From positions 79,650-143,649 of the forward strand of contig NZ_MDFN01000009.1 in assembly GCF_001730525.1 (NCBI RefSeq): a stretch of 64,000 bases of DNA. Reading direction: 5' to 3'. The notes under the pieces are model-generated. The model was not told the origin of the DNA, ran no database searches, and worked only from the letters and a program-made list of their open reading frames with translations. Positions 51,218 to 59,331 of this stretch are shown one piece after another (position 1 is the stretch's first letter; each line of letters opens with the position of its first letter). The stretch is from Arcticibacter eurypsychrophilus (GTDB taxonomy: Bacteria; Bacteroidota; Bacteroidia; Sphingobacteriales; Sphingobacteriaceae). A program made the position numbers and the translations under genes.

Positions 51218-52369
51218 ATGAAAGAAATCAGGGATATTTTAAAAGCTTATGGCCTAGCACATAAAGAAGGAAAGATGACTGCCCTGGCTACTATCGTACA
51301 AGTGGAAGGATCTTCTTACCGCAGACCCGGTGCCAGGATGCTGATTACCGATGAAGGCCAGTTAACAGGCGCTATAAGTGGAGGTTGTTTGGAAGGTGAT
51401 GCATTACGCAAGGCTTTACTCGCTATTTCAGAGCAAAAAAACAAACTGGTTACTTATGATACCACTGATGAAGATGATGCAAAATTTGGTGTTCAGTTAG
51501 GCTGCAATGGAATTGTACATATTTTGTTTGAACCTATAGATCCTGCACAAGAGAACAATGCCATTCAACTACTGCAAGAACTAATTAAAGCAAGAAAAGA
51601 TGCGGTATTGGTCACCCTATTTTCATTGAAACAAACAGAACAAACGGGTACCAGTTTACTATTCAGGCAGGACAAAATACATAGTTCACTGCCTATCCAC
51701 TTGCAGCTGGACCTCCTATTTGACCTACAAAATGCCATGAAGACAAAATTATCCTCCTTAAAAAAGTACTATATCGAGGATCAAATGATGGATGCCTTTA
51801 TTGAATATATCAGTCCCCCAGTTGCCGTTGTCATAGCCGGAGCGGGAAATGATGTTATACCTTTAGTAGAGATGACCACATTATTAGGCTGGCATACTAC
51901 TGTTTTGGATGGAAGACCTACGCATGCTACCTTGGAGCGATTTAATAAAGCAGACCAAGTTCTGGTAGTCAAACCCGAAGAAGTTTTATCAAAAGTAAAC
52001 ACCGATGCACAAACCGTATTTGTACTAATGACGCATAATTATAACTATGACCTCTCCCTGTTAGCACAATTACTGCAACATGATTGTCGTTATATTGGCA
52101 CACTTGGTCCGGCTAAAAAGTTAGACCGGATGCTTGAAGAAATAAAAGCTAATGGGCAGGCATTAAACGAACAACATCTTGCCGCTGTTCATGGTCCTGT
52201 AGGTTTAGATATTGGGGCCGAAACCCCAGAAGAAATAGCGCTTTCAATAGTGGCTGAAATCAAATCTATACTTACGGGTCAATCAGGAATATCCTTAAGA
52301 GAAAAGAAACAGCCGATCCATAACCAGGTAATTGAAACACCTTCAAACACCATGAAAATAGCGCAATGA
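51218..52369 (+). CDS. XdhC/CoxI-family molybdoenzyme maturation protein
   Basis: A 383-residue cytoplasmic factor that binds molybdenum cofactor and inserts it, sulfurated, into xanthine-dehydrogenase-type enzymes. The N-terminal XdhC/CoxI domain has VEGSSYRRPGARML and the Cys motif ISGGCLEGDALRKA; a C-terminal Rossmann domain (about 200-360) has VVIAGAGNDVIPLVEM and VLMTHNYNYDLSLL and IGTLGPAKKLDRML. The next gene starts within its stop codon (ATGA). No molybdoenzyme structural gene is in the window. Confidence 0.9.
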   Translation: MKEIRDILKAYGLAHKEGKMTALATIVQVEGSSYRRPGARMLITDEGQLTGAISGGCLEGDALRKALLAISEQKNKLVTYDTTDEDDAKFGVQLGCNGIVHILFEPIDPAQENNAIQLLQELIKARKDAVLVTLFSLKQTEQTGTSLLFRQDKIHSSLPIHLQLDLLFDLQNAMKTKLSSLKKYYIEDQMMDAFIEYISPPVAVVIAGAGNDVIPLVEMTTLLGWHTTVLDGRPTHATLERFNKADQVLVVKPEEVLSKVNTDAQTVFVLMTHNYNYDLSLLAQLLQHDCRYIGTLGPAKKLDRMLEEIKANGQALNEQHLAAVHGPVGLDIGAETPEEIALSIVAEIKSILTGQSGISLREKKQPIHNQVIETPSNTMKIAQ

Positions 52370-52977
52370 TGGATACGGGTATACTAATTCTTGCAGCAGG
52401 AAGTTCATCCCGCTTAGGCCGCCCAAAGCAACTGCTGCCGTACCAGGATAAAACCTTGCTCCAACATATTACAGATGAAGCTATCAAAGCTAATTTACAT
52501 CCGATTATACTGATTACAGGAGCTTTTTCGGATGAAATAGCAGCTCCTATCCTTCAAAAAGAAATTGAGATTATACATAATGACCAATGGCAGCAAGGTA
52601 TGGCTTCAAGTATAGTTGCAGGCCTCTCACATTTAATACTGCTCAATAGTGACATTAAAGGTGTTATTATCGCCGTATGCGATCAGCCATTTATAACAGC
52701 TTACCTATTGCTGAACTTAATCAAAATGAAAACAGATTCAGGAAAAGGCATTGTGGCTTGTAGCTATTCCAATACCATTGGAACACCTGTTTTATTTGAT
52801 CATCATTACTTCAATGCATTACTTCAACTTACAGGAGAGGAAGGCGCCAAGAAATTGGTGAAGCAAAACGAACACGATGTAGCCACAATACCTTTTCCAA
52901 AAGGCGATATCGATATTGATACCGAAGAAGATTATGCTTTATTCCGCACAACAGCATCCATTAATCCCCTGATATAA
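52366..52977 (+). CDS. mocA: MobA/MocA-like molybdenum cofactor nucleotidyltransferase
   Basis: A 203-residue NTP transferase with the N-terminal LAAGSSSRLGRPKQLL signature of MocA (molybdopterin cytidylyltransferase). CDQPF (about 105) carries the metal-binding Asp, and DIDTEEDY ends the fold. It would make the CMP form of the cofactor for the xanthine-oxidase family, matching the upstream XdhC. The start overlaps the xdhC stop by 4 bases. Its 3' end overlaps the convergent mannonate dehydratase-like gene by 46 bp on opposite strands. Confidence 0.85.
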   Translation: MMDTGILILAAGSSSRLGRPKQLLPYQDKTLLQHITDEAIKANLHPIILITGAFSDEIAAPILQKEIEIIHNDQWQQGMASSIVAGLSHLILLNSDIKGVIIAVCDQPFITAYLLLNLIKMKTDSGKGIVACSYSNTIGTPVLFDHHYFNALLQLTGEEGAKKLVKQNEHDVATIPFPKGDIDIDTEEDYALFRTTASINPLI

Positions 52978-54068
52978 CCTATTGCATAAAGGATTCCCAT
53001 GGTACTGTAACCGGGGAAAGCATTGCTGTCCCCATCCATAGTCGGCACATGATCCGGGCGCAACGGCCCTTTAAAACCTATATCATAATAGGCCTCCATG
53101 GCTTTGTACATATCAATCTGGCCCTCATCATGAAAGGTCTCTTCAAACTTGAATTTACTTCCCCGAACATTCCTGAAATGCACAAAGTGGATCTTTTCCT
53201 TTCCGAAATGCTTTACTGTGGCAGGAATATCAACCCCCATTAAAGAAAAGTTACCCTGACACATGGTAATTCCGTTATTCGGACTAGGATACAACTTAAG
53301 CATCCTATCGAAATTAGGAACAGTAGTCATAATCCTTGAGATCCCTTTGATGCTATCTACCTGTGGATCATCAGGATGCATGGCCAGCTTTATCCCAGCC
53401 TTTTCTGCCTCAGGCACTACAGCCTTTAAGAAATATTCCAGGTTCTTCCATAGCGAATCCTTGGAAACTGCACCATAAGGCGTTAATGGTAAATTTTTGC
53501 TGTCCTCATAATCATATGCAGTCATCAAGGCACCACCCCGTCCTGGTTTATCCATACTGGTACGAAACCAGCTTACCACAGGCATCCAGTTGTAACATAT
53601 AGTGTCAATTCCTGCTTTAGAAAGATTTTTCATGAAGGTGATGAAGTTGGCAATCTCCTCATCCCGACCATCCAGACCGAGCTTCGTCTTTTCACCTAAT
53701 GAAGGCGGCCCCTCAATAACGCGCAGCTTCATCCCCACCTTTTCCCAGGCATCAACCGTAGCCTTAATTGAATTATACTCCCAGGGCTTCGCATCTGCAG
53801 CAACCAGTTTCATGTTAATTCCACCAACCGCACCTAACACATCCATTTGCCTGGTTAAAGCCATCTTATGCTCATCCATTCCTGAAAAATAAGCTTCACA
53901 CAGCTGCATTCCTGCATCGCGGATATAAATCTGAGGTACAGGGTTAGCTTTCGTTTTTTCAAGAACAATCTGCTGGATAGCAGCAGCAGATGCAGCCGTC
54001 ACTCCCAGAGATAAAGCTGCAGCTAGTGAAGCGCTTTTTTTTATAAAATCACGACGGTTCTCTTTCAT
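52932..54068 (-). CDS. Tat-exported mannonate dehydratase-like (UxuA-fold) TIM-barrel protein
   Basis: A 378-residue protein with a twin-arginine leader (NRRDFIKKSASL) and hydrophobic stretch to about 30, so it is exported folded to the periplasm. The body has UxuA motifs: IEGPPSLGEKTKLGLDGRDE, MHPDDPQ, MCQGNFSLMG, HFVHFRNVRG, FHDEGQIDM and RPDHVPTMDG. True UxuA is cytoplasmic, where it makes 2-keto-3-deoxygluconate. Export suggests a divergent substrate such as a free uronate or glycan-derived acid. The converging end overlaps mocA by 46 bp. Confidence 0.8.
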   Translation of the reverse strand: MKENRRDFIKKSASLAAALSLGVTAASAAAIQQIVLEKTKANPVPQIYIRDAGMQLCEAYFSGMDEHKMALTRQMDVLGAVGGINMKLVAADAKPWEYNSIKATVDAWEKVGMKLRVIEGPPSLGEKTKLGLDGRDEEIANFITFMKNLSKAGIDTICYNWMPVVSWFRTSMDKPGRGGALMTAYDYEDSKNLPLTPYGAVSKDSLWKNLEYFLKAVVPEAEKAGIKLAMHPDDPQVDSIKGISRIMTTVPNFDRMLKLYPSPNNGITMCQGNFSLMGVDIPATVKHFGKEKIHFVHFRNVRGSKFKFEETFHDEGQIDMYKAMEAYYDIGFKGPLRPDHVPTMDGDSNAFPGYSTMGILYAIGYIRGLMDAVVRNKA

Positions 54069-54225
54069 ACTTAATGATTTGAGGAATATTTGGTATTTAT
54101 AATCAGTTACCGAATATAATAATAAAAACCAACTACCATGAGTATATTTGGAGAAGAGAAATTAGTACCTAATCTTTTTAGAAGAGTCAATTCATAAAAG
54201 AACAATCACGTCTTATAACCTTAAC

Positions 54226-54636
54226 ATGAATAAGCTATTCAAGCTAAATGTACTTTTAGTATTTGTAATAACCGCTCTCCTGGGTTGTGCTAAAGACAAA
54301 GAGACACTTCCCAATTTAGAAGGGAACTGGGAACTAAGGGAAACAGTAAACGGACAGACAGGAATTGTTAGTGAACTACCTGCCGGAAATGGAACATATA
54401 TTCAGTTTAGTGCCAACGAGTTTAAAAGATTTCAAGATGGAGAACTTATAAATGAGGGCACTTATACTCTTTACAAGTACAATACTAAAATCACTCAAAA
54501 GGAAGCTTACAAGATTGCATTCAACAACAATGATCCTTTTTCCATCTCAACCTATTATACTATAAAAAACAATGAATTGGTCATTACAGAAGATGCCTAT
54601 GATGCACCAGCTTCAATTTACATGAAGATACTTTAA
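54226..54636 (+). CDS. Lipocalin-like lipoprotein
   Basis: A 136-residue lipoprotein with lipobox LLGC (Cys near 21) followed by AKDKETLPNLEGNWELRE, where the LEGNWEL strand is the lipocalin-like start. It goes on as an antiparallel beta-barrel with INEGTYTLYKYN. Charged KDKE after Cys favours surface export in this phylum. Standalone; the ligand is unknown. Confidence 0.7.
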   Translation: MNKLFKLNVLLVFVITALLGCAKDKETLPNLEGNWELRETVNGQTGIVSELPAGNGTYIQFSANEFKRFQDGELINEGTYTLYKYNTKITQKEAYKIAFNNNDPFSISTYYTIKNNELVITEDAYDAPASIYMKIL

Positions 54637-54727
54637 CTGTCCTGATTAAGTTTACCATCTAAAATCATACTGAATACTGCATCCTATACATTCCTGCTTC
54701 TTATACATTTTTCAAATAAAACACTTA

Positions 54728-56149
54728 TTACAATGCCAGTTTACCCTGGTAATAATCCAGAATTTTAGTGCGGATATAATAATCGTACCTTGAACTAATC
54801 AGATTCGTATTTGCCCTGTCCATATTATTTTTTGCCACAACAAAATCCACTGAATTCAATACCCCTGCATTAAACCTGATCTCCGCTGTACGAAAAGATT
54901 CCGAAAACGCAGTAACCTGTTCCGTTAACACCTGGTAACGCTCGTAAGCTGCATTCATATTCAGGTAGGCCTGTTCCACATTTTGCTTCAACTGAATCTT
55001 TGTATTTTCTTCAGTATACTTGGCATCCAGCAGACTGATCTTTGCCAACGCAACACGGTTTCTATTTTGAAAAAAGTTAAGAAAAGGAATGCTTAAACCT
55101 AAACTTACCTGCGTATTGTAACTATTTTTCAGCTGGTCGTAATACTTATATTTAAGAGAACCATATTGAGTATAACTAACCGGCTGCCTTTGCCCCGTAC
55201 CGCTAATTACATAGGAACCCGAATTCACAGAACTAGAATCGGCAGAATTAGTCAGACTTGCAGCACTTGAATACCGCGTACCGATCCCGCCCTGCAAAGA
55301 CAGCACAGGAAACATAGCTTGCCTCGCTGCTTTCACTTGTTTCTCCGTACTCTCCCTCCTTAAAACCGCCGCCTTCACCAATGCCAGATCAGATAAGGCC
55401 GTATTGTAAATAGTGTTAACAGGTGTATCATATTTACCAGGTAACTGCTCTGCATTTAACCGTTGTAACTGAATGGTACTTTGATAAGGCACATTCATCA
55501 ACTGCAACAGACTGAGTTTAGAAACCGCTAAGGTATTGCGGGCATCTACCAGTGTCAACCGGTCTGTTGCATACTGCCCTTTCACATCGTAATATTCAGA
55601 GGGTTTCACTGCCCCATCTTTATTTAAAATCTCCAACCGCTCTGTCTGTTTCTTTGAAACATCTGCCTGAGCGAGCGCCTGACTTAACAGATCCGTATTA
55701 CTTTGAACCTGCAGATAAGCCGTAATCACGTTCAAAGTAATATTATCCTTCGCTTGCTGAAAATCCATCTTACCCGCCTGAAAAGCCAATGCCGTTTGCC
55801 GGATACTACTCTGTAGCGACAGTCCGTTGAACAAAACTATTCCTGCGTTTAAATTATAATCTGCGGCGTTAATAGACTGACTCGAAGAGGAACCATTACT
55901 AAAAGGATCCCGTCCCGTACTTACTGAATGGTTCACGGTACCGTTTAACGTAGGCAAAAGATTTTCCCTGGCCTGGTTATAGTAAATGCGACTGGTTTCC
56001 ATATCCAGTTCCGTCCGCTTTACCTGCAGATTATTCCGCACAGCAATGTCCACACACTGCTGCAAAGTAAAAATGGAGTCTGTCTGGCCATAAGCCACAA
56101 AAGAAATAGCAACAATAAAAGCAGTGCATATCGCGCGAAAAGAATACAT
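54728..56149 (-). CDS. tolC: TolC-family outer-membrane efflux protein
   Basis: A 473-residue protein with a signal peptide (ends AYGQ, 22) and two outer-membrane factor repeats rich in alpha-helix (TLQQCVDIAVRNNLQVKRTE at the start, LKQNVEQAYLNMNAAYERYQ and RFNAGVLNSVDFVVAKNN in the second). The latter motifs are typical of TolC barrels. Last gene of the six-gene efflux operon, 1 bp after the second ATPase, completing an ABC-type tripartite pump. Confidence 0.93.
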   Translation of the reverse strand: MYSFRAICTAFIVAISFVAYGQTDSIFTLQQCVDIAVRNNLQVKRTELDMETSRIYYNQARENLLPTLNGTVNHSVSTGRDPFSNGSSSSQSINAADYNLNAGIVLFNGLSLQSSIRQTALAFQAGKMDFQQAKDNITLNVITAYLQVQSNTDLLSQALAQADVSKKQTERLEILNKDGAVKPSEYYDVKGQYATDRLTLVDARNTLAVSKLSLLQLMNVPYQSTIQLQRLNAEQLPGKYDTPVNTIYNTALSDLALVKAAVLRRESTEKQVKAARQAMFPVLSLQGGIGTRYSSAASLTNSADSSSVNSGSYVISGTGQRQPVSYTQYGSLKYKYYDQLKNSYNTQVSLGLSIPFLNFFQNRNRVALAKISLLDAKYTEENTKIQLKQNVEQAYLNMNAAYERYQVLTEQVTAFSESFRTAEIRFNAGVLNSVDFVVAKNNMDRANTNLISSRYDYYIRTKILDYYQGKLAL

Positions 56150-56150
56150 G

Positions 56151-56837
56151 TTATTGATGATTTAAAACCCGTGATGATTCAATTTTGCCATCTAAAAGGT
56201 TGATAATACGGTTCCCGTATTCCGCATTTTTCTCTGAATGCGTCACTTGAATAATAGTAACACCATCCTCCCTGTTTAACTTTAGAAAAAGCTCCATTAT
56301 TTCGTCTCCTTGTTTGGAATTCAGGTTCCCGGTAGGCTCATCGGCCAGTAACAATTTAGGCTTGGCTATTAACGCACGTGCGATACCTACCAATTGCTGT
56401 TGTCCCCCGGATAGTTGCGAGGGGAACAAATCCTTTTTACCTACGATATTAAAACGATCCAGGATATCAGCAACCAGTGCTTTGCGCTCCGAGCCCTTTA
56501 TATTCTGATAAATTAAGGGAGTTTCAATGTTCTCGTACACCGTCAACTCATCGATTAAGTGATAGGCCTGAAATACGTAACCCATATACCCTCTGCTCAT
56601 TGCCGAACGCTGTTTCTCTTTTAACAGATGCACCGCCTCTCCGGCAAAATAATGGTACCCTTCCGATGGTTCATCCAATAGACCAATAATGTTTAACAAG
56701 GTAGATTTTCCTGATCCCGAAGGTCCCATAATGGACACAAATTCGCCCTCATCTACATCAAGACTCAGGTCATTGAGGACAAAGGTTTTGTTGCCACCGG
56801 CTTGATAGTATTTAGAAAGATGTTGTAATGAAAGCAT
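56151..56837 (-). CDS. MacB/LolD-type ABC transporter ATP-binding protein (second unit)
   Basis: Start ATG at 56837 (MLSLQHLSKYYQAGG) matches the usual beginning; the frame is open to 56864 but overlaps the permease gene. The 228-residue ATPase has Walker A GPSGSGKST, signature LSGGQQQLVGIARAL, Walker B LLADEPTGNLNSKQG and a VTHS H-loop. LSGGQQQLVG differs from the common QQRVA form. It pairs with the upstream permease in the mirror-like operon. Confidence 0.93.
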   Translation of the reverse strand: MLSLQHLSKYYQAGGNKTFVLNDLSLDVDEGEFVSIMGPSGSGKSTLLNIIGLLDEPSEGYHYFAGEAVHLLKEKQRSAMSRGYMGYVFQAYHLIDELTVYENIETPLIYQNIKGSERKALVADILDRFNIVGKKDLFPSQLSGGQQQLVGIARALIAKPKLLLADEPTGNLNSKQGDEIMELFLKLNREDGVTIIQVTHSEKNAEYGNRIINLLDGKIESSRVLNHQ

Positions 56838-56856
56838 AGCAGCTATAGATTTAAAA

Positions 56857-59271
56857 TTATTCACTTCGAAGACTTTTTATAGGGTTGACCAATGCAGTCG
56901 TAATAGCTTTATAACCAAAAGTTAAACCTGCAATAAACACAGACAATAGTATTGCTGCCAGAAAAACACCAGCACCTAAATCGATCCGGTATACAAAGCT
57001 CTGCAACCAGCCATTCATCATATACCACCCGATAGGCATCGCGATTAGAAACGAAATACTCAGAAGAATGAGGAACTCCTTGGAAAACAAATAAACAATA
57101 CTGCCTACTGAAGCACCAAGTACCTTACGGATCCCTACTTCTTTGGTACGTTGAACAGCCATAAATGAAACCAGACCATAAAGTCCCAGACAAGATATAA
57201 AAATGGCAACTCCCGCAAATAACTTGTATATCAACGCCAACTGATTTTCCTGCTTATAAAACTGTGCGATGCGTTCATCGACAAAGTAGCCGTTATACGC
57301 ATATTCAGGGTAGGTTTTTTCCCATAACTTCTGAATTTCAGCAACCGTTTGAGTGAGCGATCCGGTTTGAATTTTAATAGCAGCAAGCGATAAAACTCTC
57401 TTACCGGGAGCAATGATGATAGGTTTCACTTCTTCGCGGAGTGAGTTGGTTTTAAAATCCTTTACCACACCAACAATAGGTGCCCAGACTCCACGACCAC
57501 CTATCCGCAAGGTCTTACCAAGAGCAGCTTTTGGATTTTTTATTCCTAATTTTTTAATAAGAGTTTCATTCACGACCATCTGATTAATTGTATCACTTGG
57601 CGCATACCCTCCGCCGGCTACAAACTGCAATCCGAACGTTTTAAAATAATCAGCATCTCCGGCCTTCAGGAATACAGTAAAATCAACATCATCAGGAGCC
57701 TGATCAAAATAGAAATTACTGGCCCAGTTATTATCCGAAGATGGCGCGTCCGAAATAAAACTCACTGACTTAACCTGTGGTTTCTGGAGCTGCTGCTGTT
57801 TGAACTGACCCATTTTTTGCAAGCTCAAACTATCGGTATATCCCGGAATAACAAGTACCGCTGAGGAGTTAAAACCAAGGTCAGCACTATTCACAAAGTT
57901 CATTTGGTTCAGGGCTACCAGGGTGCCAATGATCAGTAACTGCGAAATGGCAAATTGAGCTACAACTAAACCTCTTCGAAGTGGAACTCCCCCAATAGAT
58001 GCCGCAGTGATCTTATTTTTAATAGCCAGCACAGGCTTAAAGCCGGATAAAATCAACGCAGGGTAAATTCCTGATAGCACCACTACAGAAATCAGCGTAC
58101 TGATCAAAAACAATACACTGCCGGCACTTAATAAGCCCATCGTTTTTGGAACACTTGAAATATTTTCCAGATAGGGCAATGCGAGTTTCGCTACAATGAG
58201 TGCTAAAAAACCCGACGTAACTACAATCATGGTAGTCTCACCTAAAAGCTGAAAAACGAGTTGCTTGCGACTACTGCCCAACACCTTACGAATCCCTACC
58301 TCTTTCGAACGGCCTACAGATTGCGCTGTAGTCAAATTAATGAAATTAATCGAGGCCATTATGATGATCAGTACGCCAATAAAGGACAGGGTAAATAAGG
58401 TTGCTTTCGAGGTTATATGATCACCCGTAGTGTTGCCAAACCGGGTATCAAAATGAAGGTCGCTTAGCGGCTGTAAAAAATTGAAAGTTCCTCTTATATC
58501 AAATGTATAATGCTTTTTAGAAAACACTTTTAGCCTGGCATTTACACTTTCTATTGACTCGCCCGGAGGCATCAGCAGCATCACTTGATGATTACTGCTA
58601 TTACTTCCCCACTCGTCCGAGTAATTGTAGTTATTGGGATAATTTTTTAAAGTGACATAAGATACCAGCACTTTAAATGGAAAATCACTATTCGACACCA
58701 CATCTTCAATTACACCAGCTATTTTCAAATCGATCAGGTTATCCATTTTAAGGAACTTCCCTTCTGCATGCTGCCAGTCGCCAAAGTACTTAATAGCCGT
58801 ACTTTTATCAATCACTACCATGTTCGGCTCGGCCAGTACTGCTTTGTTTCCAGCGATCCATTCCGAATCAAACAGGTCGAAATACTGTGGCTCAATAAAG
58901 ACGACGCCACTATGTTCAATAAACTTTTTATCGGCATGACCGCTACCAGCAGGAATCGTAATCTGACTCCCGTAACTAACATCCATAGCAGCAATTGTCG
59001 CCTCAGGCAGATCCGTGCGCAAAGCAGGGACCGCTGGAACTGTTATACCAGGAGTGTAAGAAACATCATTACCCTGAACAGATTGTGTAACGATATGATA
59101 TATATTTCTGTAGTTTTTATTTTGCTTATTAAAACTCGTTTCGTACTGCACCACGATGTAAATAAGCAAGCATGCCGCTATCCCTACAGTAAGGCCCGCT
59201 ATGTTAATTGCCGAGTAACCCTTATGCCTCATCAGATTACGCCAGGCGATTTTAAGATAATTTCTAAACAT
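56857..59271 (-). CDS. MacB/FtsX-type ABC permease (second unit)
   Basis: An 804-residue permease with two four-helix FtsX modules: N-terminal helix YSAINIAGLTVGIAACLLIY, large periplasmic MacB_PCD domain, FtsX helices (IIMASINFINLTTAQSVGRS with KEVGIRKVLGSS), then a second periplasmic domain and second FtsX copy (RTKEVGIRKVLGASVGSIVY). Both KEVGIRKVLG coupling motifs contact the ATPase. It pairs with the downstream ATPase. Such duplicated-module permeases are typical of Bacteroidota. Confidence 0.94.
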   Translation of the reverse strand: MFRNYLKIAWRNLMRHKGYSAINIAGLTVGIAACLLIYIVVQYETSFNKQNKNYRNIYHIVTQSVQGNDVSYTPGITVPAVPALRTDLPEATIAAMDVSYGSQITIPAGSGHADKKFIEHSGVVFIEPQYFDLFDSEWIAGNKAVLAEPNMVVIDKSTAIKYFGDWQHAEGKFLKMDNLIDLKIAGVIEDVVSNSDFPFKVLVSYVTLKNYPNNYNYSDEWGSNSSNHQVMLLMPPGESIESVNARLKVFSKKHYTFDIRGTFNFLQPLSDLHFDTRFGNTTGDHITSKATLFTLSFIGVLIIIMASINFINLTTAQSVGRSKEVGIRKVLGSSRKQLVFQLLGETTMIVVTSGFLALIVAKLALPYLENISSVPKTMGLLSAGSVLFLISTLISVVVLSGIYPALILSGFKPVLAIKNKITAASIGGVPLRRGLVVAQFAISQLLIIGTLVALNQMNFVNSADLGFNSSAVLVIPGYTDSLSLQKMGQFKQQQLQKPQVKSVSFISDAPSSDNNWASNFYFDQAPDDVDFTVFLKAGDADYFKTFGLQFVAGGGYAPSDTINQMVVNETLIKKLGIKNPKAALGKTLRIGGRGVWAPIVGVVKDFKTNSLREEVKPIIIAPGKRVLSLAAIKIQTGSLTQTVAEIQKLWEKTYPEYAYNGYFVDERIAQFYKQENQLALIYKLFAGVAIFISCLGLYGLVSFMAVQRTKEVGIRKVLGASVGSIVYLFSKEFLILLSISFLIAMPIGWYMMNGWLQSFVYRIDLGAGVFLAAILLSVFIAGLTFGYKAITTALVNPIKSLRSE

Positions 59272-59331
59272 GATTGTATATTTTAATATAGATAAACCGA
59301 AATATTTATAAACAGTCGAATTCCAAATGCT

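Noticed and set aside
58768..59286. 172-codon plus-strand frame over the second permease
   Set aside because: Antisense to the FtsX/MacB N-terminus with no coding signature of its own.
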